Part shown: piece after piece, positions 8,440 to 18,200 of the stretch
Numbering within the stretch: the stretch's first letter is position 1
Layout: every line of letters starts with the position of its first letter
Program-made: the position numbers and the translations under genes
The notes under the pieces: model-generated
Told to the model about the DNA's origin: nothing
Seen by the model: only the letters and a program-made list of their open reading frames with translations
The model's database searches: none
From: a bacterium BMS3Bbin08
GTDB taxonomy: Bacteria > Nitrospirota > Thermodesulfovibrionia > UBA6902 > BMS3Bbin08
Length of the DNA: 64,000 nucleotides
Reading direction: 5' to 3'
Assembly (NCBI GenBank): GCA_002897775.1
Contig: BDTR01000053.1
Span: 124,001 to 188,000, forward strand

Positions 8440-8580
8440 TTATTTGAGGGTCCCTTCTTTGTACCATGTGCCGGTGAACCACCACCAGTAAAGTTTGTTC
8501 AGCAGTTCAATGCTTTTGATGCGGTCGAAATCATCAAGCGCTCTTATCTTATAGTCTATTATTTTTTTACGGTCTATCAT
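8440..8580 (-). CDS. Small 46-residue protein downstream of the subtilase
   Basis: A short ORF starting at the ATG 8578-8580 and ending with TAA 8440-8442. The N-terminal half is charged (MIDRKKIIDYKIRALDDFDR). The C-terminal half is aromatic, with YWWWFTGTWYKEG. A good ribosome site (AGAGGGG) lies about 8 bases before the ATG. The gap to the subtilase stop is 39 bases on the same strand, so cotranscription is likely. I do not recognise the family. A protease inhibitor, substrate or peptide signal processed by the subtilase would be a guess from position only. Confidence 0.5.
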   Translation of the reverse strand: MIDRKKIIDYKIRALDDFDRIKSIELLNKLYWWWFTGTWYKEGTLK

Positions 8581-8619
8581 CTGAATTCACCCCTCTGTTT
8601 TCTCTGGATCGCGGAAAGA

Positions 8620-9384
8620 TCATCGGCCTTGTGCCGCCCGGATCAAAATGTTTTTTATTTCATGTATGTCTTTATCCTGATTCTCTGACATTATCTTTGC
8701 CGCAAGACCGGCCGCGTACGCCGACGCAATCGATGTTCCTGCCCTGTTTCCTCTATATCCTCTGATACGGAGAGTGACCTCATCTCCTTCGATCGAGCCG
8801 CTATATACTTTTCCGGACCTGTCCAGGGCGCCGACCGCGATAACCTCGTCGTATCTGGCAGGATACGCGACCGTATCAGTTGCATAACGTACACCAGCCT
8901 TATTGGTTCGCCTGTTGCCCGCGGCCGCGACTATTACTATTCCCTTCCGGTATGCTTCTCTTATTGCCTGATAAAGCTCTGAAGATCCTTTAAGCCTTAA
9001 GGAGATGTTGATGATATCTACATCTCTGGATATTGCCCATTCCAGTCCAAGGATCACGGCCTTTTCATTTAGTGCCAGGCCGTTATCTCCTATGACCTTG
9101 ACAATATAGAGCTCAGCGCCGGGGTAGACCTCTTCTATGATCCGGGCCATTAATGTGCCATGGCCGTTATGATCGCCGGGAGTGCTGTCTATAAGGCTGA
9201 TGCCCTCTTTATATGCTGTGTTAGAGCCGGAGTCCAGAACAGCTACTTTTATGCTGAGTGAAGTCGAAGCGCTAACAGGGTAAACACTTTCCGCTGCGCC
9301 TGCCTCGCTGTAAAGCGGGCTGGCCGGTAGCGTGTTCATTGCCGCGATTATGAATCCGGCTATTATTATTCTCAGCGGTTTCAT
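8620..9384 (-). CDS. Compact exported subtilisin-family (S8) serine protease
   Basis: A 254-residue protein with a signal peptide (IIIAGFIIAAMNTLPASP) and a minimal subtilase fold. All three catalytic residues are visible: Asp in VAVLDSG, His in HNGHGTLMA and Ser in AGTSIASAYAAG; the oxyanion Asn is in VAAAGNRR. At about 225 mature residues it is shorter than the usual catalytic domain and has no obvious propeptide. A ribosome site GGGGGCGG precedes the ATG. It probably acts in the periplasm or outside the cell. It forms a two-gene unit with the 46-residue ORF downstream. Confidence 0.88.
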   Translation of the reverse strand: MKPLRIIIAGFIIAAMNTLPASPLYSEAGAAESVYPVSASTSLSIKVAVLDSGSNTAYKEGISLIDSTPGDHNGHGTLMARIIEEVYPGAELYIVKVIGDNGLALNEKAVILGLEWAISRDVDIINISLRLKGSSELYQAIREAYRKGIVIVAAAGNRRTNKAGVRYATDTVAYPARYDEVIAVGALDRSGKVYSGSIEGDEVTLRIRGYRGNRAGTSIASAYAAGLAAKIMSENQDKDIHEIKNILIRAAQGR

Positions 9385-9448
9385 GTTTGCCGCCCCCTTT
9401 CATCCTCTGATTAGGAAGAAGCGTGCCTGAACAGGCCGGGCAACAAAA

Positions 9449-9479
9449 AACAGCCGGCCATTTCACATAACCGGCTGTT
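9449..9479. terminator. Hairpin terminator, apparently bidirectional
   Basis: Inverted repeat AACAGCCGG / CCGGCTGTT with a 13-base loop, flanked by an A-run on the left and TTTTATA on the right. It sits 65 bases upstream of the subtilase start, separating it from the degenerate region at 9683-10043. Confidence 0.65.
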
Positions 9480-9482
9480 TTA

Positions 9483-9682
9483 TAAAGAAAAAAAGAGGGG
9501 GTCTCCCTCAGTGATCCAACAAAAAAGCGCGGGACTATTATGCTCTTGCGTAAGATATGAGCAAAAAATTGAGCAATATTTGAGCGCGGAACGCCCTGGG
9601 ACCGATCAGATAAAAGAGGTGTTTTTGCTCAGGATCAGAGCAACGATGAACTACACATTCAGGCAGGAAACATAGAATGCCG
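9483..9682. other. Gap without a recognised gene
   Basis: About 200 bases with only a short open stretch on the plus strand (around 9555-9675, reading YEQKIEQYLS...) that has no start codon and no recognisable relatives. It is probably decayed sequence, in keeping with the broken genes next to it. Confidence 0.4.
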
Positions 9683-9815
9683 TCACTGGTCGCGCGCGCT
9701 TTCTTTCATAAAGAACAGGAGCGATGTCGAGAGCGCGATCACAGCGGAGGCCAGATAAAACAAGGATTTAAGACCGTAGAATTTGACCAGGTAACCGCCT
9801 AAAAAAAGAGCTGAC
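9683..9815 (-). pseudogene. Remnant of an MFS transporter C-terminus
   Basis: On the minus strand about 44 codons read GGYLVKFYGLKSLFYLASAV followed by a hydrophobic helix and a charged end, typical of the last two helices of a major-facilitator permease. The rest of the transporter is missing: upstream the frame runs into sequence that codes for a receiver on the other strand. Only the 3' end of a gene survives. Confidence 0.5.
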
Positions 9816-10043
9816 AATAAGGACCTTATCGACCTGCTTCTGCTCGATGTAATAATGCCTAAAATGAACGGGCAGAAGGTCCATAACGAGATCCAGAAAA
9901 TAAAACCAGCCATTAAGACAATTTTTATAAGCGGCTATACTGCTAATGTTATGCATAAGAAAAAAATACTCGCAGAGGGAATAAACTTCATCCCAAAACC
10001 TGTTTTGTCGTATGACCTTTTAATAAAGGTAAGAGAGTGCTGG
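9813..10043 (+). pseudogene. Remnant of a response-regulator receiver domain
   Basis: Plus-strand frame reading DLLLLDVIMPKMNG, then an SGYTANV segment and INFIPKPVLSYDLLIKVREC. This covers beta-3 with the phospho-acceptor Asp through the conserved Lys and the last helix. The first 45-50 residues of the domain are absent: a stop lies at 9792 and no start codon precedes the Asp. It is the only plus-strand signalling sequence in the island and abuts the MFS fragment head to head, marking an old rearrangement junction. Confidence 0.6.
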
Positions 10044-10063
10044 ATAAATAAGGTTTGTAAAAA

Positions 10064-10330
10064 CTATTTCCTGGCCCTGCCTTTCGATCCTTTCTCTTTA
10101 AACTTGATCTCACTGACGGTCCTGCCGGGGCTTTTTGTTTTCGGCGAGATCTCCAGTAAAACCGAGTGGCCGCAGCCGTTCTCTCCTCTCCTGCGTGGAC
10201 ATACATACCATACATAAAAACCATCGATCCTCTGATAAACCGACTCAAAACGGTTCATACATTTCATTTCAGTAGCGCAATAAGGACAGATGACCGGCCT
10301 GCGTCTCTCCTGTCTCCTTTTCGTTTTCAT
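10064..10330 (-). CDS. Small zinc-ribbon protein
   Basis: 88 residues, very basic at both ends. Cysteines are arranged as CPYC, CMNR, then WYVCPRRRGENGCGH, which looks like a four-ligand zinc ribbon. A near-ideal ribosome site (GGAGG, six bases from the ATG) supports translation. The site lies next to a short hairpin repeat at about 10340-10358. It could bind nucleic acid; no family was recognised. Confidence 0.6.
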   Translation of the reverse strand: MKTKRRQERRRPVICPYCATEMKCMNRFESVYQRIDGFYVWYVCPRRRGENGCGHSVLLEISPKTKSPGRTVSEIKFKEKGSKGRARK

Positions 10331-10332
10331 CT

Positions 10333-10361
10333 TAAGCCTCCATTCCCCGTGTGGAAACGGG
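10333..10361. repeat. Short hairpin repeat CCCCGTGTGGAAACGGGG, copy 1
   Basis: One of three similar elements (also 11893-11930 and 19690-19718), each preceded by a CCTCCATT-like or CCTATT-like sequence and followed by GTGTTSTC- or GTATCC-like sequence. The core pairs CCCC with GGGG around GTGGAAAC. All three lie directly upstream of minus-strand genes, next to their ribosome sites. Confidence 0.55.
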
Positions 10362-10373
10362 GGTGTTGTCTTA

Positions 10374-10427
10374 CCCTGTTGTATAGAAATTATAAATGCG
10401 CCTAAGGAGTATTAATTTCTAATGGGG
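10374..10427. repeat. CCCCGTT-family hairpin element
   Basis: Ends CCCTGTT...AGAAAT and ATTTCT AATGGGG form an imperfect inverted repeat of 54 bp between the zinc-ribbon gene and the NtrC-type regulator. It is followed by GGGGCTTTCT, as in the copies at 30334 and 42300. Confidence 0.6.
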
Positions 10428-10439
10428 CTTTCTATTGTT

Positions 10440-11876
10440 TTACCCCATAAGTCCGAATTCTTTCATCCTGGCGCGAAGGGTATTTCTGCTTATGCCAAGG
10501 ACCTTTGCGGCCCTTGTCTGACTTTTCCCAACTCTGTTCAGTACCATGTCGATCAAAGACTTTTCAAATTTTCCCATGACGCGCCTGTGAAGATCGTTGT
10601 CTTCACCCATAGCGCCTTCAAATACAGGGTCCACCATGTCAGATAATATATCTTCGTAAGCGCTGTCCGGTTTTCGGGTTTCCTGAACCGAATCCGGCTC
10701 TCCAGCGGTAAACAGGGAAAAATTGTCAGGAAGCAAAACATCTTTTTTGCTCATTACCACAGCCGCCTGCACGGCATTTTCAAGCTCCCTGATATTCCCC
10801 GGCCATTTATAGTCTCTCAGGTGCTCCATGACATCCGGCGAGACCTTTTTGATATTTTTATTGAACTCCCTGTTGAACTTCTGAATAAAGTAATCTACAA
10901 GCAGTGATATATCTTCCCGCCTGTGTCTTAACGGCGGCATATAGATGGTTATGACCTTTAACCTGTAGTAAAGATCTTCCCTGAACTGGCCCTTTTCAAT
11001 GGCTTTCCACAGGTCCCTGTTGGTAGAGGCTATCACCCGGACATCCATCTTCATGGTCTTCTCGCTTCCCACGGGCTCAAAGGTATGCTCCTGGAGCACT
11101 CTCAGGATCTTGGTCTGCGTGGATAAGGTCATGTCACCTATCTCATCCAGGAATATCGTGCCTCCGTTGCACTGTTCGAACTTCCCGATCCTCCTGTTCA
11201 CAGCTCCGGTAAATGCTCCCTTCTCATGACCGAACAGTTCACTCTCAAGAAGCGATTCCGGGATCGCCGCGCAGTTAACCGCCAGGAACGGCTTATCAGA
11301 TCTTGACGAATTTTGATATACCGCCCGTGCTACAAGCTCTTTGCCGGTTCCGCTCTCACCCCTGATGAGGACCGTTGCGTTGGAATCAGCGACCTTCCCT
11401 ATGGTCTTGTATATCTCGAGCATCTCCGGACTGCTGCCAACCATATATGTACCTTCGACAAACTTCCCGCTCTTTTCGGTCTGATACGTAACTGACTCCT
11501 TCATCAGCCTGCCTGCCTCAAGCGCCTTTCTGATCAGCGCCTTGAACTCCTTGTTCTTAAAAGGCTTGGTTATGTAGTCATACGCTCCCTTTTTCATCGC
11601 TTCGATAGCGGTCTGGGTGGTCCCGTGCGCGGTCATTATAATGACCGACAGTTTCGGGGCTATCTTTTTTATTTCCAGCAGCGCGTCAAGCCCCTTCATC
11701 CCGGGCATCTTGACATCCATGATCACAAGGTCAGGGTCCTTCTTCATTATCAGGGGCAATGCTTCCTCTGCTGACAGGGACAGTTTAACGCTATAACCCT
11801 CCTCTTCCAGAAAGTCTCTCATTATGGCGAGAATGGTCTTTGAGTCGTCGACTATTAAGATCTCAGGCTTCCGCAT
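10440..11876 (-). CDS. NtrC-family sigma54-dependent response regulator
   Basis: 478 residues with a complete three-domain layout. The receiver (1-120) has Asp54 in VIMDVKMPG and Lys in ITKPFKNKE. The AAA+ domain (about 143-375) has Walker A GESGTGKE, the sigma54-contact loop GAFTGA and Walker B TIFLDEIGDM. A Fis-type helix-turn-helix (about 445-478) has TRAAKVLGISRNTLRARM. A ribosome site GAGGAAG precedes the ATG. The REC-HisKA kinase immediately upstream (21-base gap) is the probable partner. It activates sigma54 promoters; targets are not visible here. Confidence 0.95.
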   Translation of the reverse strand: MRKPEILIVDDSKTILAIMRDFLEEEGYSVKLSLSAEEALPLIMKKDPDLVIMDVKMPGMKGLDALLEIKKIAPKLSVIIMTAHGTTQTAIEAMKKGAYDYITKPFKNKEFKALIRKALEAGRLMKESVTYQTEKSGKFVEGTYMVGSSPEMLEIYKTIGKVADSNATVLIRGESGTGKELVARAVYQNSSRSDKPFLAVNCAAIPESLLESELFGHEKGAFTGAVNRRIGKFEQCNGGTIFLDEIGDMTLSTQTKILRVLQEHTFEPVGSEKTMKMDVRVIASTNRDLWKAIEKGQFREDLYYRLKVITIYMPPLRHRREDISLLVDYFIQKFNREFNKNIKKVSPDVMEHLRDYKWPGNIRELENAVQAAVVMSKKDVLLPDNFSLFTAGEPDSVQETRKPDSAYEDILSDMVDPVFEGAMGEDNDLHRRVMGKFEKSLIDMVLNRVGKSQTRAAKVLGISRNTLRARMKEFGLMG

Positions 11877-11892
11877 ATTTCTTCCTCTACAG

Positions 11893-11930
11893 GCTTCCTA
11901 TTCTCCACGTGGAAACGTGGGGTGTTCTAT
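11893..11930. repeat. Short hairpin repeat, copy 2
   Basis: CTCCACGTGGAAACGTGGGG core, close to the copies at 10333 and 19690. It overlaps the end of the upstream kinase gene and the leader of the NtrC-type gene. All three copies are preceded by sequence resembling TCTACAGGC or TTAAGCC. Confidence 0.5.
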
Positions 11931-12989
11931 GGGGAGTTCTACTCTCACCACAGTTCCTTTACCCTTTTTACTTGTTACTGATATAGTGCCTTTATGGTCC
12001 TCGATGATCCTGTAAACTATTGATAACCCCAGTCCTATGCCATGCGGCCTGGTAGTAAAAAAAGGATCGGACAGCTTTGGCATGTTTTCAGCGGGTATTC
12101 CCGTGCCTGTATCCGAGATAACGATTGCCGCGTTTCCGTTTGAGACCTCGCTCCTGATGACAAGCTCTCCTCCTTTATTCATGGAGTCGATACTGTTTGA
12201 GATGACGTTCAGGAAAACCTCTTCGATCTTGGCCGGGTCGCAGGCGATCCGGGGCAGTTCCCTGCCTGACATGTTTGATACCTTTATCTTCTGTTTTTTG
12301 AACCTGTATTTAAGCAGTTCCAGGCTCCTGTTCAGAACTTTATTTATGTCTGATCTGAGAAATTCACTTTTGTCAGGCTTGCTGAATGTGAGGAATCTTC
12401 TGATCAGTGTTTCGGCGCGTTCCACTTCCTCCAGGACAAGGGTAATATTCCTGCCTTTTTTCATTGTGGAAAGTTCGGGTTTAAGCATTTCAAGAAAGAG
12501 TTTCACCCCTGTCAGCACGGTATTTACTTCATGGGCCACGCCGGCCCCCATATGCGCCAACGCGTTCAGTTTTTCCGCTACACGGATCTGCTCCCGCAAC
12601 TTCCTTTTTCTCTCGGCAAGCGCGTGCATCTCCACTGCCCTTTTAATAACAATATCTATATATTCAGCGTCAAAGGGCTTTGTTATATAATCGAAACATC
12701 CCAGCTTTATTGCTTCCTTGGCTGTTTCTATGGTCGCGTAGCCGGTTATAATAATAATGATGAAATCTTTTTTCAGTTCCTTTGTTTTGTACAATACTTC
12801 CATACCGTTCATTCTGGGCATTTTGAGGTCCAGGATCAGCATGTCATAATGGGATCTTTTTACCTTTTCAAGCGCGTCTACCCCATCTACGGCAGTATTT
12901 ACCACATAACCCTGCCTACAGAGGAGCTTTTCAAACAGCTCCCTTATAACCTGTTCATCATCAGCAACCAGAACTCTGAGTTTCTTCAT
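11898..12989 (-). CDS. REC-HisKA-HATPase kinase, partner of the NtrC-type regulator
   Basis: A 363-residue soluble kinase. The N-terminal receiver has Asp54 in LILDLKMPRMNG, Lys in YITKPFDAEY. A short coiled coil is followed by HisKA (MGAGVAHEVNTVLTG, a variant with VNTV in place of the usual LNQP/RNPL) and an HATPase with GTGIPAENMP and GIGLGLSIV. It lies immediately upstream of the sigma54 activator at 10440. The C-terminal tail HPTFPRGE reads into the short hairpin repeat. Confidence 0.9.
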   Translation of the reverse strand: MKKLRVLVADDEQVIRELFEKLLCRQGYVVNTAVDGVDALEKVKRSHYDMLILDLKMPRMNGMEVLYKTKELKKDFIIIIITGYATIETAKEAIKLGCFDYITKPFDAEYIDIVIKRAVEMHALAERKRKLREQIRVAEKLNALAHMGAGVAHEVNTVLTGVKLFLEMLKPELSTMKKGRNITLVLEEVERAETLIRRFLTFSKPDKSEFLRSDINKVLNRSLELLKYRFKKQKIKVSNMSGRELPRIACDPAKIEEVFLNVISNSIDSMNKGGELVIRSEVSNGNAAIVISDTGTGIPAENMPKLSDPFFTTRPHGIGLGLSIVYRIIEDHKGTISVTSKKGKGTVVRVELPIEHPTFPRGE

Positions 12990-13006
12990 TTTAACTCCAA
13001 AAAAAG

Positions 13007-13134
13007 TAGCAAGTAGACAGTAGAGAGACTCTAAATGTAAAAAATATTTTTATCTTCGATTTTTTCTGCTCTCGTCCATCATCCATCGTCCTTCGTCTTT
13101 TCCTTCTATCTACTCGCTACTCTCTACTTGCCTG
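13007..13134. repeat. Degenerate 7-bp-periodic repeats
   Basis: Intergenic DNA built from variants of a 7-mer: AAGTAGC AAGTAGA CAGTAGA near 13010, and CTCGTCC ATCATCC ATCGTCC TTCGTCT ... CTCTCTA CTTGCCT from 13070. Almost the same run appears at 18358-18434. No ORF is supported. Confidence 0.75.
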
Positions 13135-13213
13135 CCCCGTTGTCCAGATTCGTTTTATAACTCCCGCGTCCAGTTTTGCTAACACAAAACTGCGGGTGCA
13201 GAATCTAACGGGG
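13135..13213. repeat. CCCCGTT-family hairpin element, 79 bp
   Basis: Outer arms CCCCGTT and AGATTC pair with GAATCT and AACGGGG. The inner arms CCCG..CAGTTTTG and CAAAACTG.CGGG flank the loop CTAACA. The kinase gene at 13179 terminates inside it: the element supplies the tail APLDSAPAVLC and the TAG stop. It is identical in the core to the copies at 15221 and 18435. Confidence 0.9.
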
Positions 13214-15203
13214 CTACTTCTTTAATTACCGGCAGGGTGATCTTAAAGGTCGTACCCTCCCCTTTCCGGCTCTCTGCCTTAATGCTTCCCCTGTGGTCCT
13301 CGATTATCCGGTACACGATGGACAGACCAAGCCCCATGCCGCCGTCCGGTGATTTGGTCGTGAAAAAAGGATTATATATATGCTCAAAGTCATGTTCAGA
13401 GATACCGCATCCGGTATCCTGGCAGATCACTTCCACATGTTCCCTGTCCTTGCTCAGAGCGCTCCGCAAGGTTATCACCCCACCATCCCCGTTCTCCCGG
13501 CTGTCAATGGCGTCCCTGGCATTGGTTATCAGATTGAGAAATACCTGTTCAAGCTGGTTCTGATCGCCCATGATCTTCGGCAGACCACTTACAAGAGACT
13601 TTTGCACGCGTATATTGTGCACCCTTAACTGTTCACTTAACAGCGACAGGGCGTCCTCTATCGGGCTGTTCACGTCCTGTTCCTTTATTTCAAAATCCGA
13701 TTTCCTGGCAAAAAAACGTACGTGCTGTATGATCCTGTCCATTCTGTCAGCCTGTTCCACTATCTTTTCCAGGTCCTTTTTCAGGGGGTCGCCGTTGCCT
13801 ATATCCATCAGCGCCGCCTGGGCAAAACCCTTGATGCCTGTTAAAGGCTGGTTAAGTTCATGTGAAATGCCGGCCGCGAGCTGGCCCATAGCCGCCATCT
13901 TGCCCGCCTGTATAAGCTGTTCCTGGGTTGCTTTGAGTTTTTGATAGGCGTCGCTCAATTGCCTTTCCGCTTTTTTGAGGTTCGTTATGTCTCTTGCGAT
14001 CGCACCGGTCCTCACAAGTTCGCCATTTTCGTCTGATTCAATGGTAATGTTCAAAATTACGGGCAGAACAGACCCGTCTTTCCGGACAAACTCCCTTTCC
14101 ACATTCAACAGGTTCGCCTCTTTAACTGACTTCGGGAATATCTTCCTGAAAAGTTTTTTGGACCCGTCGGTCAGGAAATCAGCGAACGGTCTGCCGATAA
14201 TTTCTTCTTTTTTGTAACCGAGCATTATTTCCCATGTCCTGTTGCAGTCGGTTATTATTCCGTCCCTGTCAAGCGTGTGGTACATATCCGGAGCATTGTC
14301 ATACAGCTTCCGGTATTTTTCTTCTGATCTTATCAGCGCCTTTTCTGTCTGTTTTCGTTCGGTAATGTCTGTTGCCGTACCGATCATTCTGATCGGATCT
14401 CCTTTCAGGTCGCGTATCACTGTTCCTCGTGTAAGGATCCAGCGTACAGAGCCATCCTTATGCGCCATGCGGTGCTCAAACATATACTCAGGCATCTTTC
14501 CTTCGATGCATGCCTGAGTTGCCTTCATTGCTGATACTCTGTCATCAGGATGCATGTGGGCTGCCCAGGCATCCTGATCGTTTTGGATCTCCTCCTCCCT
14601 GTATCCCAGAAATTCCTTAACAAGCGGGTCAATATAAAATTTGTTGGTGCTCATGTCCCAGTCCCAGACACCTGTTTTCGCGGCCCTGGTCGACATCCTG
14701 TAGCGATCTTCACTCACATACAGGTCTGTCTCCATTTGCCTGCGCCCGGTGATATCACGGCTTATGAAAATAACGCTGTCTACCTGATCATTCACTTTTA
14801 TGGGTCCCATGTGTCCCAGATACCACATAACTTCACCTTTAAGGCTCCTGACCGGATACTCAACTGTCAGAGGCCCGGCTGTTTCAAAGACCTTCAGCAA
14901 TGCTGACCTGATCTTTGAGCGGTACTTTTCAGGCATCCAGCTATAAATGGAAGTGCCGATCAGTTTATCCATCCGTATACCTTCATATGTCTTGTTCGCG
15001 TAAAGGATCGTTCCGACACGATCAAGCTGAACAATATGGTCAGGCGCGCTCTCCATAAAAGACCTGAATTTCTCCTCGCTTTTCCGCAGTCCCTCCTCCG
15101 CGGTCCTGCGCTCGGCGACGGCCTTTTCCAGCCTGGCAAGCTGCTGCCGCATACTGACCAGTTCACCCATCAGGTATTCTTTTGTCTTGTCCCTGTCTTT
15201 CAA
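13179..15203 (-). CDS. Soluble multi-PAS histidine kinase
   Basis: 674 residues without membrane segments. An N-terminal coiled coil is followed by three PAS domains (about 40-155, 165-290 and 295-410; two end with the PAC-type DITERK/DITGRR pattern). Then come HisKA (MGQLAAGISHELNQPLTG) and HATPase (TGCGISEHDF, then GGMGLGLSIVYRI). The kinase core is close to those at 15265, 18479 and 34705, so these are recent paralogues. The last residues (APLDSAPAVLC) come from the hairpin element at 13135-13213. No dedicated regulator is adjacent. Confidence 0.92.
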   Translation of the reverse strand: MKDRDKTKEYLMGELVSMRQQLARLEKAVAERRTAEEGLRKSEEKFRSFMESAPDHIVQLDRVGTILYANKTYEGIRMDKLIGTSIYSWMPEKYRSKIRSALLKVFETAGPLTVEYPVRSLKGEVMWYLGHMGPIKVNDQVDSVIFISRDITGRRQMETDLYVSEDRYRMSTRAAKTGVWDWDMSTNKFYIDPLVKEFLGYREEEIQNDQDAWAAHMHPDDRVSAMKATQACIEGKMPEYMFEHRMAHKDGSVRWILTRGTVIRDLKGDPIRMIGTATDITERKQTEKALIRSEEKYRKLYDNAPDMYHTLDRDGIITDCNRTWEIMLGYKKEEIIGRPFADFLTDGSKKLFRKIFPKSVKEANLLNVEREFVRKDGSVLPVILNITIESDENGELVRTGAIARDITNLKKAERQLSDAYQKLKATQEQLIQAGKMAAMGQLAAGISHELNQPLTGIKGFAQAALMDIGNGDPLKKDLEKIVEQADRMDRIIQHVRFFARKSDFEIKEQDVNSPIEDALSLLSEQLRVHNIRVQKSLVSGLPKIMGDQNQLEQVFLNLITNARDAIDSRENGDGGVITLRSALSKDREHVEVICQDTGCGISEHDFEHIYNPFFTTKSPDGGMGLGLSIVYRIIEDHRGSIKAESRKGEGTTFKITLPVIKEVAPLDSAPAVLC

Positions 15204-15220
15204 ACCCTGTGCTCCTTTTA

Positions 15221-15299
15221 CCCCGTTGTCCAGATTCGTTTTATAACTCCCGCGTCCAGTTTTGCTAACACAAAACTGCGGGTGCAGAATCTAACGGGG
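15221..15299. repeat. CCCCGTT-family hairpin element, 79 bp
   Basis: Same sequence as 13135-13213. It contains the 3' end and stop codon of the kinase gene 15265-18318 and lies 17 bases upstream of the next kinase start. Confidence 0.9.
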
Positions 15300-18200
15300 C
15301 TACTTCTTTATAAACCGGCAGTGTTATCTTAAATGTCACGCCTTTTCCAGGCTGGTTATCAACCGTGATAGTTCCCTTATGGTCCTCGATTATCCGGTAC
15401 ACTATGGACAGGCCAAGCCCCATGCCTCCATTGGGAGATTTAGTCGTGAAAAAGGGATTGAATATATGTTCCTGGTCTTTTTCAGGAACCCCGCCTCCTG
15501 TATCACCAAAAACTATCTCCACATTCTGCCTGTCATCTGACGGAAATGTCTTAATGATGATCTCCCCTCCATCAGGGTTTTTCAGGCCGTCGATCGCGTC
15601 TCTCGCGTTTGTCACGAAATTAAGAAACACCTGCTCAAGCTGGTTCGGGTCACCCAGTATCATAGGCAGCCCTTCTGTCAGGGATTTTTTGACCCTTATA
15701 TTGTGGATCTTTAACTGCTCGCTTAAAAGCGTCAGGGAGTCCTCTATCGGCTCGTTCACATTGAGTTCTTTCATCCTGAATTCGGATTTTCTCGCGAAAA
15801 ACCGGATATGCCGTATAATGTTATCCATCCTGTCGGCCTGTTCCACTATTTTTTCCATATCCCTTTTAAAGGGGCTGTTCTCCTCCAGGTCCATCAGCAC
15901 AGTCTGGGCAAACCCTTTGACCCCTGTCAGGGGCTGGTTCAGTTCATGCGATATGCCGGCCGCGAGCTGGCCCATGGCCGCCATCTTGCCTGCCTGGATG
16001 AGCTGTTCCTGCGCTTCTTTGATTTTTTTATAAGCGTCATGGAGCTCCCTGTCTGTTCTCTTGCGCTCGGTGATGTCCTGGACAGTTCCCATCATTCTGA
16101 CCGGCTTACCATTCCCGTCAAATATAACTTTCCCCTGTTCCTGAACCACGCGTTCTGTGCCATCTTGCTGAACAACGTGATGCTCGATGCTGTATGTCGC
16201 TTTTTTATATAAAGCGTTATTAACAGCCTGCCTGACGTTCTCCCTGTCATCAGGATGGATAGAATTCAAAAATGCTTCATACGTAGCACGAACCTGCCGC
16301 GGAACAAGGCCAAAAATACGGTATATTTCATCCGACCATCTCAATTCGTTATGAACAATATCCCAGTCCCAATTCCCGATATGAGCGATCTGCTGAGCCT
16401 CGGCAAGACTGGTTTCACTCCTCTTGATCTTCTGCTCCGCCTTCTTGCGCTCTGTTATATCCCGGAATATGCCATGAAGGAACTTCCTCCCTCCAATTTC
16501 CAACAAATTTGCCTTTATTGAAACGTCTTTTAATTTGCCGTCTTTTGTAATAACCTTTGCGTCAAGGCTTTCTCCTTCTTTCCCCTTAAGGTGCTCTTTG
16601 AAAGTCAAGCTGTATTGTCCGTTATTCTCCTCAGGAGGATGGAGGATCTTCTGATGCTGACCGATCAGTTCCGCCCTTTCCCTGCCGACAAGTTTGGCCG
16701 CCGCGGGATTACAGTCAAGGATCACGCCTGTTGAAGCGTCCGCGATAACCATACCGTCCAGGGCCTCATTGAACTGTGTTCTGTATTTTTCCTCTGATTC
16801 CTTCAGCTTTTCCTCCATCTGTTTCCGTTCAGTGATATCAATGGAATACTCTATCATCTGGACTACATCACCATTTTTATCGAAAATAGGGTCTCCATGC
16901 ACCTCCATTATTCTTGGACCGCCTTTGTTGTCATAATGGACATGTTCCAGAGTAACAGGTCTTCTGGTGCGAAGAACTTCACGCATGGGGCATGCATGCT
17001 TACCTTCACAGGGTTTCTCTTCCCCATGCGTTACCTTGTAGCAGCGCGTTCCTTTGGTTATGCCCCGCTTTATTGCCGCCTCATTAGCAAGCACTACGGT
17101 ATGATCCCTGTTTATCACATAAAAAGGGTCATTTAGACCATTTATTACTTTCTCTATAAATTGTTTCTGTCTTGTGATCTCCTCCTCTTTTGCTATGCGT
17201 TCCGTAACCTCTCTGTTAAGATTGTCTATTGAGGTGGTTTTCTCCTGCAATTTTCTTGTCATTTCATTAAATGCCCTTGAAAGCTGGCCGATTTCGTCTT
17301 TTGCCTGAGTCCCCACCTTATACTCCAGATTTCCCATACCTATTATCTCGGTTCCTTTATGCAGTTCATGGACAGGCCTGGTGATCTTTTTTGCAACAAA
17401 AGCACCGGTCAGCCAGGCTGTCAATGGAATAAATAACATTAAAATAACGAAGATGGCTTTTAGCCTTTTCATTGGTGCGAATGCCTCGGATTCCTCGATC
17501 TCCGCAAGAAGGACCCAGTCCATTTGCGGTATATATTGATATGTTCCCAGAACCTTTACTCCCCTGTAATCAGGAAATATAGCTGCTTTTATTTCATCCG
17601 TGAGATTTTTTCCTCTGTTTATCCGGGCTGTTTTAAAATTCCACGAATCTACCTTCTGCTTTAGAAAAGTATTTTTTTGAAACCTTGAAGGGGTTATCAT
17701 AAAACCGTCTTTATTCACCAGATAGATCTCGCCTGTTTTACCCAGGCCCGTTCTGTCAGTGGTGATCTCATCCAGCTTCCCAAGATCGATCTCAGCCGAC
17801 AGAAAGCCTGAAAATCTTCCTGTTTTGCGGGCTCTGATCAGCGCGGATATATCGATCACCCCTTTGTTGTTTCCCGCAATACGGACATCTGTCACATGAA
17901 TATCTTCTCCTGTTCTTGCGATATCGACATGCACACTTCCGTCCTTCCCGGTATCTCCTTTACTGGAAGAGGCAATAATTGTCCCTTCGGGGCTTATAGC
18001 GAATAAGGTATTGATATATTTGGTTTTTGCATGTTCATGGAGTTTTTTCAGCAGTCCGTTTAAACTTTCCATTTGTTGTCCTGGACTGAAAAGATCCTGT
18101 GTCAGTTCAAGCTCGGACAACATTTGCATGTGACCTTTGTGTTCTTCCAGAAAGGTTTCTATATGATGCGCTCTTGACTGGGCGGTTGTTTGTAAATGCG

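Noticed and set aside
9988..10248. Minus-strand 86-codon ORF near 10000
   Set aside because: It overlaps the zinc-ribbon gene in another frame, and that gene has the Cys pattern and a much better ribosome site.
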